Origin: Streptomyces sp. CG4
GTDB lineage: Bacteria > Actinomycetota > Actinomycetes > Streptomycetales > Streptomycetaceae
NCBI RefSeq assembly: GCF_041080655.1
Contig: NZ_CP163525.1
Span: 7,688,001-7,752,000, forward strand
DNA: 64,000 nt
Reading direction: 5' to 3'
Part shown: in pieces, positions 7,468 through 15,129 of the stretch
How the letters are laid out: every line of letters starts with the position of its first letter
Position numbering within the stretch: the first letter of the stretch is position 1
Position numbers and translations under genes: made by a program
Notes under the pieces: generated by a model
Told to the model about the DNA's origin: nothing
The model's input: only the letters and a program-made list of their open reading frames with translations
Databases searched by the model: none

Positions 7468-8414
7468 TTGCTCCTTCTCCCCGCGATCACCGCGAAGGTC
7501 AGAGCCGTCGCGCACCCGGACACCGGCGGAGCCGCCTGCGTCTGCGCCGCCACCCCCACCCCGCTGGCCGACCGCCCCGACGCCACCGTCGTACGCCATG
7601 CCGACACCGTTGCGAAGGCCCACGCCCCCGGCACGGACCCCGCCGAGCTGACCCTCCGCCTGGCCATGGCCGCCCGCCTCCAGGACGTCCTCCTGGCCCC
7701 GCTCGTCCCGGCGCCCACCCCCCTGCGGGACCGCCTCGTCACCTTCTGGCCGTACGGCGCTCCCGTCGACCCCGACGCCCGGGACGCGGTCCCCTGGGAA
7801 GCCACCGCCACCCTCCTCGCCCGGCTGCACCGTACGGCCCCGCTCGACGGCCTGCCCCCGATGCGCGGCCCCGCCAAAGTCGCCCGTGCCCTCGCCCGGC
7901 TCCGGACGGCCCCGCGGCCGAGACCCACCCGGCGGCCGGCCCCGTCCTGCGGGCCTGGGCCGCCCTGCCCGCCTGGGCCCGCGCGGAGGCTCCCCTGCCC
8001 GGCACCCCCGCCCTCTGCCACGGCGACCTGCACCTCGGCCAGCTCGTCCGCCACCCCGCACCGGACGGCCCCTGGCGGCTGATCGACATCGACGACCTGG
8101 GCACCGGCGTCCCGGCCTGGGACCTCGCCCGCCCCGCCGCTTGGTACGCCTGCGGCCTCCTCCCGGCGGACGAGTGGACCCGGTTCCTCGGCGCGTACCG
8201 ACGGGCCGGCGGCCCGGCCGTCCCCGCGGCCGGCGATCCCTGGCCCGTTCTGGACGTCCCGGCCCGCGCGCTGACCGTGCAGACGGCCGCCCTCGCCCTG
8301 ACCAAGGCGCTCACGGCCGGCCGTCCGCTGGACGAGGTGGAACAGCAACTCGTCGACGCGTGTGCCCGAATGGCCCCGATTCCATACCAGTTGGCGCCCG
8401 GATGCCCGCACTAG
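7468..8414 (+). pseudogene. Aminoglycoside-phosphotransferase-family kinase, frameshifted
   Basis: The N-terminal half reads in one frame from TTG 7468 (TAGAGG at 7457-7462 gives a ribosome site) through TVVRHADTVAKAH and LVTFWPYGAPV to ALARLRTA near 7914. The C-terminal half, with the catalytic Brenner-type motif CHGDLHLGQLV and the metal-binding IDIDDLGTG, continues in the -1 frame from about 7905 to the stop at 8412-8414. A single missing base (or two extra) in the GC-rich stretch around 7895-7915 explains the break. Apart from this, both halves are well preserved, so it is either a very young pseudogene or a sequencing error. If intact, it would be an APH/choline-kinase-like phosphotransferase of unknown small-molecule substrate. 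Confidence 0.75.
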
Positions 8415-8494
8415 GCTGCAACCGACCGGGGCGGCACGGAGTCTGTCCTGGGGAAACGCGAAGCAGTATCGACCGGCGAGGAGTTGAGCCGAGC

Positions 8495-8809
8495 ATGCAG
8501 TGTCCGAAGTGCCACGCGCCGATGCACACCTACAACCGCAACGGCGTCCAGATCGAGCAGTGCAGCGGCTGCCGCGGCATCTTCCTCGACTACGGCGAGC
8601 TGGAGGCACTGACCCAGCTGGAGGCCCGGTGGTCCAACCCCGTCCCGCCGGCCCCGCCCGCGGCCCAGCCGTACCCGGCCCCGCCCGCGCCCGCCTGGGG
8701 CGCGCCGCACGGTGGTCATCACGGTGGTCACCACGGCGGCCACGGGCACTACGACCATCACGGCCACCACGGTCACAAGAGCTGGGCCCACATGCTCTTC
8801 TCCAGCTGA
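8495..8809 (+). CDS. TFIIB-type zinc-ribbon protein with His-rich tail
   Basis: A 104-residue protein starting at ATG 8495 (GGCGAGGAG at 8475-8483). The N-terminus has two CxxC-type knuckles (C3-x2-C6 and C23-x2-C26) in the form MQCPKCHAPM...CSGCRGIFLDYGELEAL, typical of the zf-TFIIB domain family found in small bacterial proteins. After a Pro/Ala-rich linker the C-terminus is a His/Gly-rich tail (HGGHH repeats, about 17 His in 35 residues) that could bind Zn, Ni or Cu. No membrane segment. Role unknown; metal storage or a metal-responsive nucleic-acid-binding role is speculative. A strong terminator follows. Confidence 0.85.
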   Translation: MQCPKCHAPMHTYNRNGVQIEQCSGCRGIFLDYGELEALTQLEARWSNPVPPAPPAAQPYPAPPAPAWGAPHGGHHGGHHGGHGHYDHHGHHGHKSWAHMLFSS

Positions 8810-8829
8810 GCGCGGCGAGCACACGAAGA

Positions 8830-8860
8830 AGCCCCCGGCCGTACAGGACGGCCGGGGGCT
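8830..8860. terminator. Rho-independent-type terminator between zinc-ribbon gene and tRNAs
   Basis: AGCCCCCGGCCGT (8830-8842) pairs perfectly with ACGGCCGGGGGCT (8848-8860) around a 5-nt loop and is followed by CTTTGCT. It can end transcription from the plus-strand gene and also from the minus-strand tRNA cluster that approaches from the right. Confidence 0.8.
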
Positions 8861-8870
8861 CTTTGCTGTG

Positions 8871-8942
8871 TGGACGATACTGGGATTGAACCAGTGACCT
8901 CTTCCGTGTCAGGGAAGCGCTCTCCCGCTGAGCTAATCGTCC
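8871..8942 (-). tRNA. tRNA-Val (GAC)
   Basis: A 72-nt cloverleaf on the minus strand. The acceptor is GGACGAT/ATCGTCC with discriminator A, and the T-loop is GGTTCAATCCC. The anticodon stem CTTCC/GGAAG encloses loop CTGACAC, giving anticodon GAC. CCA is not encoded. Third and last valine copy in the Gly-Cys-Val-Val-Val transcript. Confidence 0.95.
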
Positions 8943-8971
8943 GCAGGCCGTGACTTTGGGGTCACAGTCAG

Positions 8972-9043
8972 TGCGCGATACTGGGATTGAACCAGTGACC
9001 TCTTCCGTGTCAGGGAAGCGCTCTCCCGCTGAGCTAATCGCGC
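8972..9043 (-). tRNA. tRNA-Val (GAC)
   Basis: Same body as the neighbouring valine tRNAs (anticodon loop CTGACAC, T-loop GGTTCAATCCC). The acceptor stem is different, GCGCGAT/ATCGCGC, with discriminator A. CCA is not encoded. The compensated acceptor change supports a functional gene rather than a decayed copy. Confidence 0.95.
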
Positions 9044-9090
9044 GGGTGGGGGCTTTCGAGAAGGCCCATGGATCTTGCGAGAAGATCCAG

Positions 9091-9162
9091 TGGACGATAC
9101 TGGGATTGAACCAGTGACCTCTTCCGTGTCAGGGAAGCGCTCTCCCGCTGAGCTAATCGTCC
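9091..9162 (-). tRNA. tRNA-Val (GAC)
   Basis: A 72-nt tRNA identical in acceptor stem (GGACGAT/ATCGTCC) and body to the copy at 8871-8942. Anticodon GAC, no encoded CCA. First valine copy in the transcript. Confidence 0.95.
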
Positions 9163-9163
9163 T

Positions 9164-9237
9164 TGGAGGTGGAGACGGGATTTGAACCCGTGTAGACGGC
9201 TTTGCAGGCCGTTGCCTCGCCTCTCGGCCACTCCACC
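9164..9237 (-). tRNA. tRNA-Cys (GCA), CCA encoded
   Basis: A minus-strand tRNA with acceptor GGTGGAG/CTCCACC and discriminator U. The anticodon stem-loop around CTGCAAA gives GCA. The genome sequence continues CCA after the discriminator (9166-9164), so the 3' end is genomically encoded, unlike the other four tRNAs of the cluster. Only 1 nt separates it from the next valine tRNA. Confidence 0.95.
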
Positions 9238-9275
9238 AGGAGTGTAGGGGATCGGGATGACCCCTTCTTCCTTCG

Positions 9276-9348
9276 AGCGGACGACGAGGCTCGAACTCGC
9301 GACCTCAACCTTGGCAAGGTTGCGCTCTACCAACTGAGCTACGTCCGC
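9276..9348 (-). tRNA. tRNA-Gly (GCC)
   Basis: A 73-nt tRNA with acceptor GCGGACG/CGTCCGC. The anticodon loop TTGCCAA within stem CAACC/GGTTG gives anticodon GCC. The T-loop is GAGTTCGAGCC. It is the promoter-proximal member of the Gly-Cys-Val-Val-Val cluster. Confidence 0.95.
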
Positions 9349-9389
9349 TTGTCGTTTCGTTCCGCTTCCGCGTCCCGGCGACGTGTTGA

Positions 9390-9418
9390 ACTCTAGCGGA
9401 TTCCCGGGCCAGCACAAA
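9390..9418 (-). promoter_or_regulatory. Candidate promoter of the tRNA cluster
   Basis: On the minus strand TTTGTG (9418-9413) and TAGAGT (9395-9390) are separated by 17 bp. The -10 lies about 42 bp upstream of the tRNA-Gly 5' end. This fits a housekeeping sigma-HrdB promoter reasonably but not perfectly. Confidence 0.45.
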
Positions 9419-9525
9419 AACGCGTTTGCCCAGCGTGCTGCGCCGCACCCGATGGACGACGTGGTCACAGGCCCCTCGGAGCCACCCCGGCGCCACCTTT
9501 CGGTCACCCGCCTAGACTCGACCAC

Positions 9526-10581
9526 GTGCTCCACCACCCTCTCCCGCTCCCCGCTCTGGCCCGCTTCGGCGACCGCGTCGCCAGCGGTCTCCTCGACGTC
9601 ACCAGCGACCCCGCCGCCCTGGACTCCGCCGGCTTCTGGGCCGTCTGCGCGGACTTCGAGGGGCGGCTGACCTGCGCCCGCTTCGCGGACGTACGCGAGG
9701 AGCCCGTGCCCATGCCGGTGCCCGGCGGCTGGCGCGGCCCGGCGGCGGGGGAGTGGACCTCCTCCCTGGACCGGGCCGCGTACACCGCGGCGGTCCGCCG
9801 GATCCGCGCGTACATCGCGGCCGGCGAGGTCTACCAGGCCAACCTCTGCCGCGTGCTCAGCGCGCCGGTCGCCCCGGACGCCGACGTGGACGCCCTGACC
9901 GCCCTGCTGGCCCGCGGCAACCCGGCGCCGTACGCCGGAACGATCCGGCTGCCCGAGCACGGCGTGGAGATCGCCACCGCCTCGCCCGAACTGTTCCTGC
10001 GCCGGGACGGGCGTGTCGTGGAGTCGGGGCCGATCAAGGGCACCGGACGCACGGAGGCGGACCTCCTGGAGAAGGACTACGCCGAGAACGTGATGATCGT
10101 GGACCTGGTCCGCAACGACCTCGGGCGGGTCAGTACGACCGGCAGCGTGACCGTCCCCGACCTGTGCGCCGTCGAGAAGCACCCGGGCCTGGTCCACCTG
10201 GTCTCCACGGTCCGCGGCGAACTGCGGGCCGGAGCCGGCTGGCCGGAGCTGCTCGCCGCCGCCTTCCCGCCCGGCTCGGTGACCGGCGCGCCGAAGTCCA
10301 GCGCCCTGCGGATCATCGAGGCTCTGGAGACCGCCCCGCGCGGGCCGTACTGCGGCGGCATCGGCTGGGTCGACGCCGACCGGGGCGTCGGTGAGCTGGC
10401 CGTCGGCATCCGCACCTTCTGGATCGACCGCGCCGAGGGCGTGCTGCGCTTCGGCACCGGCGCGGGCATCACCTGGGGGTCGGACCCCGAGGGGGAGTGG
10501 CGTGAGACCGAACTGAAGGCGTCCCGGCTGCTCGCGATAGCGTCGGGAGCGTACGAGGCGAGTGGAGGGGTGTTCGCATGA
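9526..10581 (+). CDS. pabB: Aminodeoxychorismate synthase component I
   Basis: A 351-residue chorismate-binding enzyme that, with a glutamine amidotransferase subunit, makes 4-amino-4-deoxychorismate for p-aminobenzoate and folate. Diagnostic motifs are visible: PIKGTGRT (about residues 168-175, with the Lys characteristic of PabB), ENVMIVDLVRNDLGRV, GSVTGAPKSSALRIIE and the C-terminal FGTGAGITWGSDP. At 351 residues it is short at the N-terminus compared with ~450-residue PabB proteins, as is common when the amidotransferase is separate. The start is GTG 9526. It overlaps pabC by 4 bp (ATGA), so the two are translationally coupled. No pabA-type glutaminase is in the window. Confidence 0.92.
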   Translation: MLHHPLPLPALARFGDRVASGLLDVTSDPAALDSAGFWAVCADFEGRLTCARFADVREEPVPMPVPGGWRGPAAGEWTSSLDRAAYTAAVRRIRAYIAAGEVYQANLCRVLSAPVAPDADVDALTALLARGNPAPYAGTIRLPEHGVEIATASPELFLRRDGRVVESGPIKGTGRTEADLLEKDYAENVMIVDLVRNDLGRVSTTGSVTVPDLCAVEKHPGLVHLVSTVRGELRAGAGWPELLAAAFPPGSVTGAPKSSALRIIEALETAPRGPYCGGIGWVDADRGVGELAVGIRTFWIDRAEGVLRFGTGAGITWGSDPEGEWRETELKASRLLAIASGAYEASGGVFA

Positions 10582-11399
10582 AGATCTGGCTGGACGGCGG
10601 GCTGCGGGACCTGGAGTCCGCCCGTGTCTCCGTCTTCGACCACGGGCTCACCGTCGGCGACGGCATCTTCGAGACGCTGAAGGCCGTCGACGGCAGGCCC
10701 TTCGCCCTCACCCGGCACCTGGACCGGCTGACCCGCTCGGCCCGCGGCCTCGGCCTGCCCGACCCCGACCACGACGAGGTCCGCGAGGCCTGCACGGCTG
10801 TGCTTGAGGCGAACCCGATGCCGCTCGGCCGGCTCCGGATCACCTACACCGGCGGCCACGGCCCGCTCGGCTCCGACCGCGGCGAGCACGGCCCGACCCT
10901 CGTCGTCGCCGTCGGCGCGACCACCCGCCGCCCCGACACCACCGCCGTGATCACCGTCCCGTGGACCCGCAACGAGCGCGGCGCCCTCACCGGCCTGAAG
11001 ACCACCTCGTACGCCGAGAACGTCGTCGCCCTGGCCCGCGCCCATGAACACGGGGCCTCCGAGGCGCTGTTCGGGAACACGGTGGGACAGCTCTGCGAGG
11101 GCACCGGCTCGAACGTCTTCGTCGTCCTGGACGGCGAGATCCACACCCCGCCGATCGCCTCCGGCTGCCTCCCCGGCATCACCCGCGCGCTGGCCGTCGA
11201 GTGGACGGGCGCCAAGGAGACCGACCTGCCGCTGGACGTTCTGAGCCGCGCCGACGAGGTCTTCCTCACCTCGACCCTGCGGGACGTCCAGGCCGTGCAC
11301 CGGGTCGACGACCGCGAGCTGCCCGCCGCCCCGGGCCCGGTCACCGCCAAGGCGATGCGGATCTTCGACGAGCGGTCCGGGCAGGACCTGGACCCCTGA
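10578..11399 (+). CDS. pabC: Aminodeoxychorismate lyase (class IV PLP enzyme)
   Basis: A 273-residue fold-type IV PLP-dependent protein that would convert aminodeoxychorismate to p-aminobenzoate plus pyruvate, completing the step begun by the overlapping pabB. The family signature is seen at the N-terminus (VFDHGLTVGDGIFETLKA), with the Schiff-base Lys at K141 in GLKTTSYAENVVA. The later GTGSNVFVV and GCLPGITR stretches bind the cofactor phosphate. A branched-chain or D-amino-acid aminotransferase is the usual alternative for this fold; the pabB coupling makes lyase much more likely. Confidence 0.9.
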   Translation: MKIWLDGGLRDLESARVSVFDHGLTVGDGIFETLKAVDGRPFALTRHLDRLTRSARGLGLPDPDHDEVREACTAVLEANPMPLGRLRITYTGGHGPLGSDRGEHGPTLVVAVGATTRRPDTTAVITVPWTRNERGALTGLKTTSYAENVVALARAHEHGASEALFGNTVGQLCEGTGSNVFVVLDGEIHTPPIASGCLPGITRALAVEWTGAKETDLPLDVLSRADEVFLTSTLRDVQAVHRVDDRELPAAPGPVTAKAMRIFDERSGQDLDP

Positions 11400-11504
11400 G
11401 GCGGCCTCAGCCGGACCTGAACCCGGCCGGTCGCGCGGGCTGCGGGAGCGGCTCCGGCCCGGGAAACAGGGCTGACTCGGTGGTCGGCCACGGGTAGAAC
11501 ACCA

Positions 11505-12335
11505 GTGATGACCACGACCCTGCGGCCGCTCGAGCCGCTCCGGCAGAACCCCGACGGCACCCGTTCCCGCCGCTATCAGGTGTGCGTGAACAGCCGCCCC
11601 GTCGGTGAGATCCACCTCGGCACCTCGCCTTCCTTCGGCGAGGTGATGGCATGCGTCAACGACCTGCGGATCGACGAGTCCGACCGGCGGCGCGGCCGGG
11701 GCACGGTGGCCGCGCTCGCCGCGGAGGAGGTGGCGCGGAGCTGGGGCTGCACCCAGATCGAGACCGTCGTCCCCGCCTCGGCGGAGGGCGCCCTGCGGCT
11801 CTTCGGCGCCCTGGGCTACACCCTGCGCAACCGCGGCATGAAGAAGCGCCTCGGCACCGTCCCGCCCGCACTGCCGCCGGGCAGCAGCGCACGGCCCATG
11901 ACCGGAGCCGAGTTCGACGCGTGGCAGGAGCGCGAGTCCGACGACTACGCGCGGATGTGGACCGAGCGGGGAATCCCCGAAGCCGCAGCCTGCGCCAAGG
12001 CCCGCCGCGACCACGAGAAGCTGCTGCCGCACGGGCTTGCGACCGACGGCATGCGCTTCAGCGTCCTGGAGCACGAAGGGGTCGGGGTGGGCAGGCTGTG
12101 GCTGGCCGTGCAGGACCCCGAGGAGGCGTTCGTGTTCGACGTCCGGACCGAGGACGCCCACCGCGGCCGGGGCCACGGCCGCACGCTCATGCTGCTGGCG
12201 GAGCGCCAGGCCATCGAGGCCGGCCGACCGGTCCTCGGCCTCAATGTGCACGCGGGCAACACCCCGGCGGAGCGGCTGTACGAGTCGCTCGGCTACGAGA
12301 CCACGCAACACTCCCTCGCCAAGCCCTTGCTCTAG
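11505..12335 (+). CDS. Tandem GNAT-domain N-acetyltransferase
   Basis: A 276-residue protein with two GNAT domains. The C-terminal one (about 180-276) has the acetyl-CoA-binding motif RGRGHGRTLM followed by LGLNVHAGNTPAERLYESLGYE, the classic motif A/B arrangement. The N-terminal one (about 45-120) keeps RRGRGTVAALAAEEVARSWG and LRLFGALGYT. A linker with conserved-looking MTGAEFDAWQERESDDYARMW joins them. Small-molecule or peptide amine acetylation is expected but the substrate cannot be read from sequence. ATG 11505 lies 105 bp after pabC. Confidence 0.85.
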   Translation: MMTTTLRPLEPLRQNPDGTRSRRYQVCVNSRPVGEIHLGTSPSFGEVMACVNDLRIDESDRRRGRGTVAALAAEEVARSWGCTQIETVVPASAEGALRLFGALGYTLRNRGMKKRLGTVPPALPPGSSARPMTGAEFDAWQERESDDYARMWTERGIPEAAACAKARRDHEKLLPHGLATDGMRFSVLEHEGVGVGRLWLAVQDPEEAFVFDVRTEDAHRGRGHGRTLMLLAERQAIEAGRPVLGLNVHAGNTPAERLYESLGYETTQHSLAKPLL

Positions 12336-12357
12336 GCCTCTGGCTCTAGGCCTCTGG
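12330..12357 (+). repeat. 14-bp tandem duplication over a stop codon
   Basis: CTCTAGGCCTCTGG at 12330-12343 is immediately repeated at 12344-12357. The first copy contains the TAG stop of the GNAT gene, so the duplication is silent for the protein. It looks like replication slippage. Confidence 0.7.
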
Positions 12358-12424
12358 TGCTGGCCGCGCGGAAGGCTGCTCGGAAGGCCGCTCGGAGGAG
12401 GGCTCGGGATGTCTGCCGTGGGGC

Positions 12425-12949
12425 TCAGGCCTCCCGGCCGCCCAGCAGCCGGTCGGCGATCTCCTCGATGCGCTCGCGCAGCCCTTCCTGGCTCTTGCCG
12501 CCGTCGAGGCGTTCGCCGCCGATGACGTACGTCGGGGTGCCGGTCACACCGATCGCCTTGCCCTCGGCCTGGTCGGCGTCCACGATCAGGATGTGCCGGC
12601 CGTCGATCAGTGCGGTGTCGAACTCCTCGGCGTCCAGGCCGAGTTCACGGGCCACCTCGACCAGGAAGGGTTCCCCCTTACGGTCCAGCTCCTCGACCCG
12701 CTCCAGCACGGTCTCCACGTACGGCCAGCCCTTGCCCTGCTCCAGCGCCTCCTCGGCGGCCTGCGCGGCGGCGAAGGCGTGCTGGTGCTTCTCCAGCGGG
12801 AAGTGCCGCAGCCGCAGCTCCAGCCGGTCGCCGTAGCGGGCGCGCAGAGCGCGGACGTCGTCCAGGGCGGTACGGCAGTCGGGGCACTGCAGCTCGCACC
12901 AGACGTCGAGAACGAGGGCGTCGGTGCGTGCGGGGGAGGAGTCGCTCAT
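12425..12949 (-). CDS. DsbA/FrnE-like thioredoxin-fold oxidoreductase
   Basis: A 174-residue cytoplasmic protein (no signal peptide) with a DSBA-like thioredoxin fold. The active-site motif is CPDC (C22-C25, with an extra C18 just before) in WCELQCPDCRTAL. It is followed by the helical insertion EKHQHAFAAAQAAEEALEQG and the cis-Pro loop VTGTPTYVIGG. It would catalyse thiol-disulfide exchange or isomerisation; the CPDC dipeptide is unusual compared with CPHC or CGPC. The ATG at 12949 is chosen because upstream in-frame sequence lacks any protein-like character. It converges with the GNAT gene. Confidence 0.85.
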   Translation of the reverse strand: MSDSSPARTDALVLDVWCELQCPDCRTALDDVRALRARYGDRLELRLRHFPLEKHQHAFAAAQAAEEALEQGKGWPYVETVLERVEELDRKGEPFLVEVARELGLDAEEFDTALIDGRHILIVDADQAEGKAIGVTGTPTYVIGGERLDGGKSQEGLRERIEEIADRLLGGREA

Positions 12950-13231
12950 GCCGCCCAGTCTTCCAGGCCGGATGCGGGGCGACCCAATCGAGACGGTACG
13001 GCGGCCGCCTCGCCCGGTCCGGTGGGCCTGTATGGGGAGGTTCGGCAGGCACCGGCACTCCAGTAGGAGACGACCCGGAGATGTCCCTGATGTCCTACGG
13101 GGGCGTGGCATCGCGCGTACGAGGCGGTGCAGGATGGAGGGGACGGAGGCGGTGTGCCGTGCCGGTGCGCCGCGTCCGCCGAGAGGCGCCTTCCCTCCCC
13201 GCCACCCGACCGAGCCCGCCAGGAGGACCGG

Positions 13232-13675
13232 ATGATTGCCGAGACCGTCTGCTCCGCCGCGTCCGCGGCGGGCCTGGGTATCGCGGTGGTCACGGCCTAC
13301 CGCAAGCGTTTCCTCGCGGCGACCCGCATCGCGGCCTACTCGCTGGTGCCGGTCGGCCTGGTGATGACCGGGGTCGTCGGCTGGCTCGCCGACACCGCCT
13401 TCAGCCCCACCGCCTGGGCGGGCTTCGGGGTGCTGGGCGCGGCCTGGCTCCTGTTCGCGGGCACCCGCGCGGTCGAACGCCGGCGCGGCGGGACCCGAGC
13501 CGAGCGCCGAGCGGCCCGCGGCGGCCAGGCCGAGGCCGTGGCTCCGACGGCTTCCGCACCCTCCCTGGGCGCGGGCAACCGACCCGCGACCGGGTCCGCG
13601 ACTGCCCCGCGTACCACCGGCTCGACCGAGGACTTCAGCGACATCGAGGCCATCCTCAAGAAGCACGGCATATGA
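13232..13675 (+). CDS. Two-TM membrane protein, unknown function
   Basis: A 147-residue protein starting at ATG 13232 with a strong AGGAGG (13221-13226). Two hydrophobic helices (LVPVGLVMTGVVGWLADTAF and WAGFGVLGAAWLLFAGT, residues about 38-82) are followed by a basic Arg-rich stretch and an Ala/Thr/Pro-rich linker. The C-terminus is short and acidic, ending DFSDIEAILKKHGI. Streptomyces genomes usually annotate such proteins as hypothetical. The conserved-looking amphipathic C-terminal helix suggests a docking peptide, which is inference. Confidence 0.75.
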   Translation: MIAETVCSAASAAGLGIAVVTAYRKRFLAATRIAAYSLVPVGLVMTGVVGWLADTAFSPTAWAGFGVLGAAWLLFAGTRAVERRRGGTRAERRAARGGQAEAVAPTASAPSLGAGNRPATGSATAPRTTGSTEDFSDIEAILKKHGI

Positions 13676-13794
13676 CGGCGTCATGCGGTCGCGGCGGTGC
13701 CGGACCCCGTCGGCCCGCTCGGACTGAATCGACACAGAGCGTCGTGCGCTCGTCCGGAACCGTTCACAACCCGAAGCAAGTCGGGCGAGACGGC

Positions 13795-13822
13795 GCGATA
13801 TGCGGCAACTCCCGCATATCGC
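13795..13822. promoter_or_regulatory. 11-bp inverted repeat, operator or terminator
   Basis: GCGATATGCGG (13795-13805) pairs with CCGCATATCGC (13812-13822) across a 6-bp gap. The arms contain AT-rich cores, unlike typical Streptomyces terminators. It sits 50 bp upstream of the 51-residue membrane protein gene, so an operator is plausible; a terminator of the preceding gene is the alternative. Confidence 0.5.
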
Positions 13823-13872
13823 AGGCGTGTTGATCGCGGGCAGGGTCTCTTCTGCGCCATGATCTCCGAGAG

Positions 13873-14028
13873 ATGCTGGACACAACAGAGAGCAGCGAGG
13901 CCGCGCCGCCGAAGGACGAGCCGCGCGGGTGCCTCTTCGCCCTATCCCAGCCACCGCTGATGATCTTCCTTGCGGTGATCGGGTGTCTGCTCCTCATGGC
14001 TGCGCTGCACGACCTGCTGTTGCTGTGA
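13873..14028 (+). CDS. 51-residue single-TM membrane protein
   Basis: ATG 13873 to TGA 14028 encodes an acidic N-terminus (MLDTTESSEAAPPKDEP) and then a long hydrophobic segment (LMIFLAVIGCLLLMAALHDLL) running to the end, predicting a single-span small membrane protein. Codon positions show the high third-base GC expected of a real gene. The ribosome site is weak (CGAGAG directly before the ATG). A terminator hairpin follows 13 bp after the stop. Function unknown. Confidence 0.65.
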   Translation: MLDTTESSEAAPPKDEPRGCLFALSQPPLMIFLAVIGCLLLMAALHDLLLL

Positions 14029-14040
14029 GCCGTACACGTT

Positions 14041-14065
14041 CGTCCCGGCGCCACCCGCCGGGACG
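14041..14065 (+). terminator. Terminator after the 51-residue protein gene
   Basis: CGTCCCGGCG (14041-14050) pairs perfectly with CGCCGGGACG (14056-14065) around a 5-nt loop, 13 bp past the stop codon. Confidence 0.65.
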
Positions 14066-14259
14066 GATGTCGCCCACCCGCGGATGTGATGGGTGCTCCG
14101 GTGGTCGGTCGACGGTGTGAGGGGCGCTTTGCCGGTCCGGCGTCGCGCGACCGCCCCCTTGCCTGTCGGTCGGCCTGCGCTGCTTAGTCGGCCTGTGCTG
14201 GTGTCTGGCGGGCTGTGCCGGTCCGGCAATCCGTGCCGTGCCGATGGGTTGCCGATGGA

Positions 14260-14820
14260 TCAGCCGGTCGCTTCCTTGCGGCGGGCCCGGTACGCGGCCA
14301 CGTGCAGGCGGTTGCCGCAGGTGCGGCTGTCGCAGTAGCGGCGCGAGCGATTGCGGGAGAGGTCGACGAAGGCGCGCCGGCAGTCCGGTGCCTCACAACG
14401 GCGCAGCCGCTCCTGCTCTCCGGCGACCACGAAGAAGGCCAGCGCCATCCCGCAGTCGGCGGCGAGGTGGTCGGCCACCGAGGCGCCGGGCGCGAAGTAG
14501 TGCACATGCCAGTCGTAGCCGTCGTGGTCCGTCAGGCGCGGGGTGGTGCCCGCCGCGGCGACCAGTTCGTTGATCAGCCCTGCCGCGCCGCGGGCGTCCG
14601 GGGCGGCGAAGATCGCCGCGAAGTGCCCCCGGATCCGGCGCAGCGCCGCGAGGTCGGACTCCGACAGCACGCCGACATCGCTGATGTCGTGGTTTCGTAT
14701 GAAATCCGCGAGAGCCGGGACATCGGGCAGTCCGTCGGCCGCCGCGTCGTCCTCCGGCGCGGTGTTCACCAGATCCACCACGGCTTCGAGGGCGCACCGG
14801 GTGTCATGGGTGATCAGCAC
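14260..14820 (-). CDS. CGNR zinc-finger (ABATE-domain) protein
   Basis: A 186-residue protein starting at GTG 14820, with AGGGAG 6 bp upstream on the minus strand. The C-terminal ~45 residues carry the CGNR zinc finger, CEAPDCRRAFVD...RRYCDSRTCGNRLHVAAYRARRK, a treble-clef-like DNA-binding module with its hallmark CGNR. The N-terminal part (about 1-135) matches the ABATE stress-responsive domain in layout: an N-terminal helical region with VVDLVNTAP and a later NELVAAAGTTPRL turn. Such proteins are presumed transcription factors. No gene partner is obvious. Confidence 0.85.
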   Translation of the reverse strand: MLITHDTRCALEAVVDLVNTAPEDDAAADGLPDVPALADFIRNHDISDVGVLSESDLAALRRIRGHFAAIFAAPDARGAAGLINELVAAAGTTPRLTDHDGYDWHVHYFAPGASVADHLAADCGMALAFFVVAGEQERLRRCEAPDCRRAFVDLSRNRSRRYCDSRTCGNRLHVAAYRARRKEATG

Positions 14821-15129
14821 GTTTCGCTCCCTGGCCTGAGGGACGGGCCGACGCCCGCCGATGCTGGCCGATGGTAGCGACAACCCCGCCCACCGCACCG
14901 TGCTCTGCCCGGCCTCGGTCGTCGGTACAACGCCGCGAAGCCCGCGGCGGTTCCCGTACCGAGGCAGGCGCACACAGGTCATGGCCCGGTACGGAGCCGG
15001 GCGGGCACAGCTTGGCGCCGTACCGTGAAACGCTCACGGTGACGGCGCCCGGCTGTGCCGTATGCGGTTGTCCTGGCCCGTGCCGTCTCCCCGAGTGGAC
15101 GGCGCCGGGCTGCTTTCGATGGGCGCGAC
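14821..15129. other. Intergenic region, no gene seen
   Basis: 309 bp between the CGNR gene start and the ssgB stop. It contains the presumed promoter of the CGNR gene and the tail of the ssgB transcript. I see no convincing frame, tRNA or strong hairpin. Confidence 0.4.

Noticed and set aside
8871..9348. tRNA array as an integration site with attL/attR
   Set aside because: No integrase, no direct repeat of a tRNA 3' end beyond the tRNA copies themselves; flanking pabB and the zinc-ribbon gene look ordinary.
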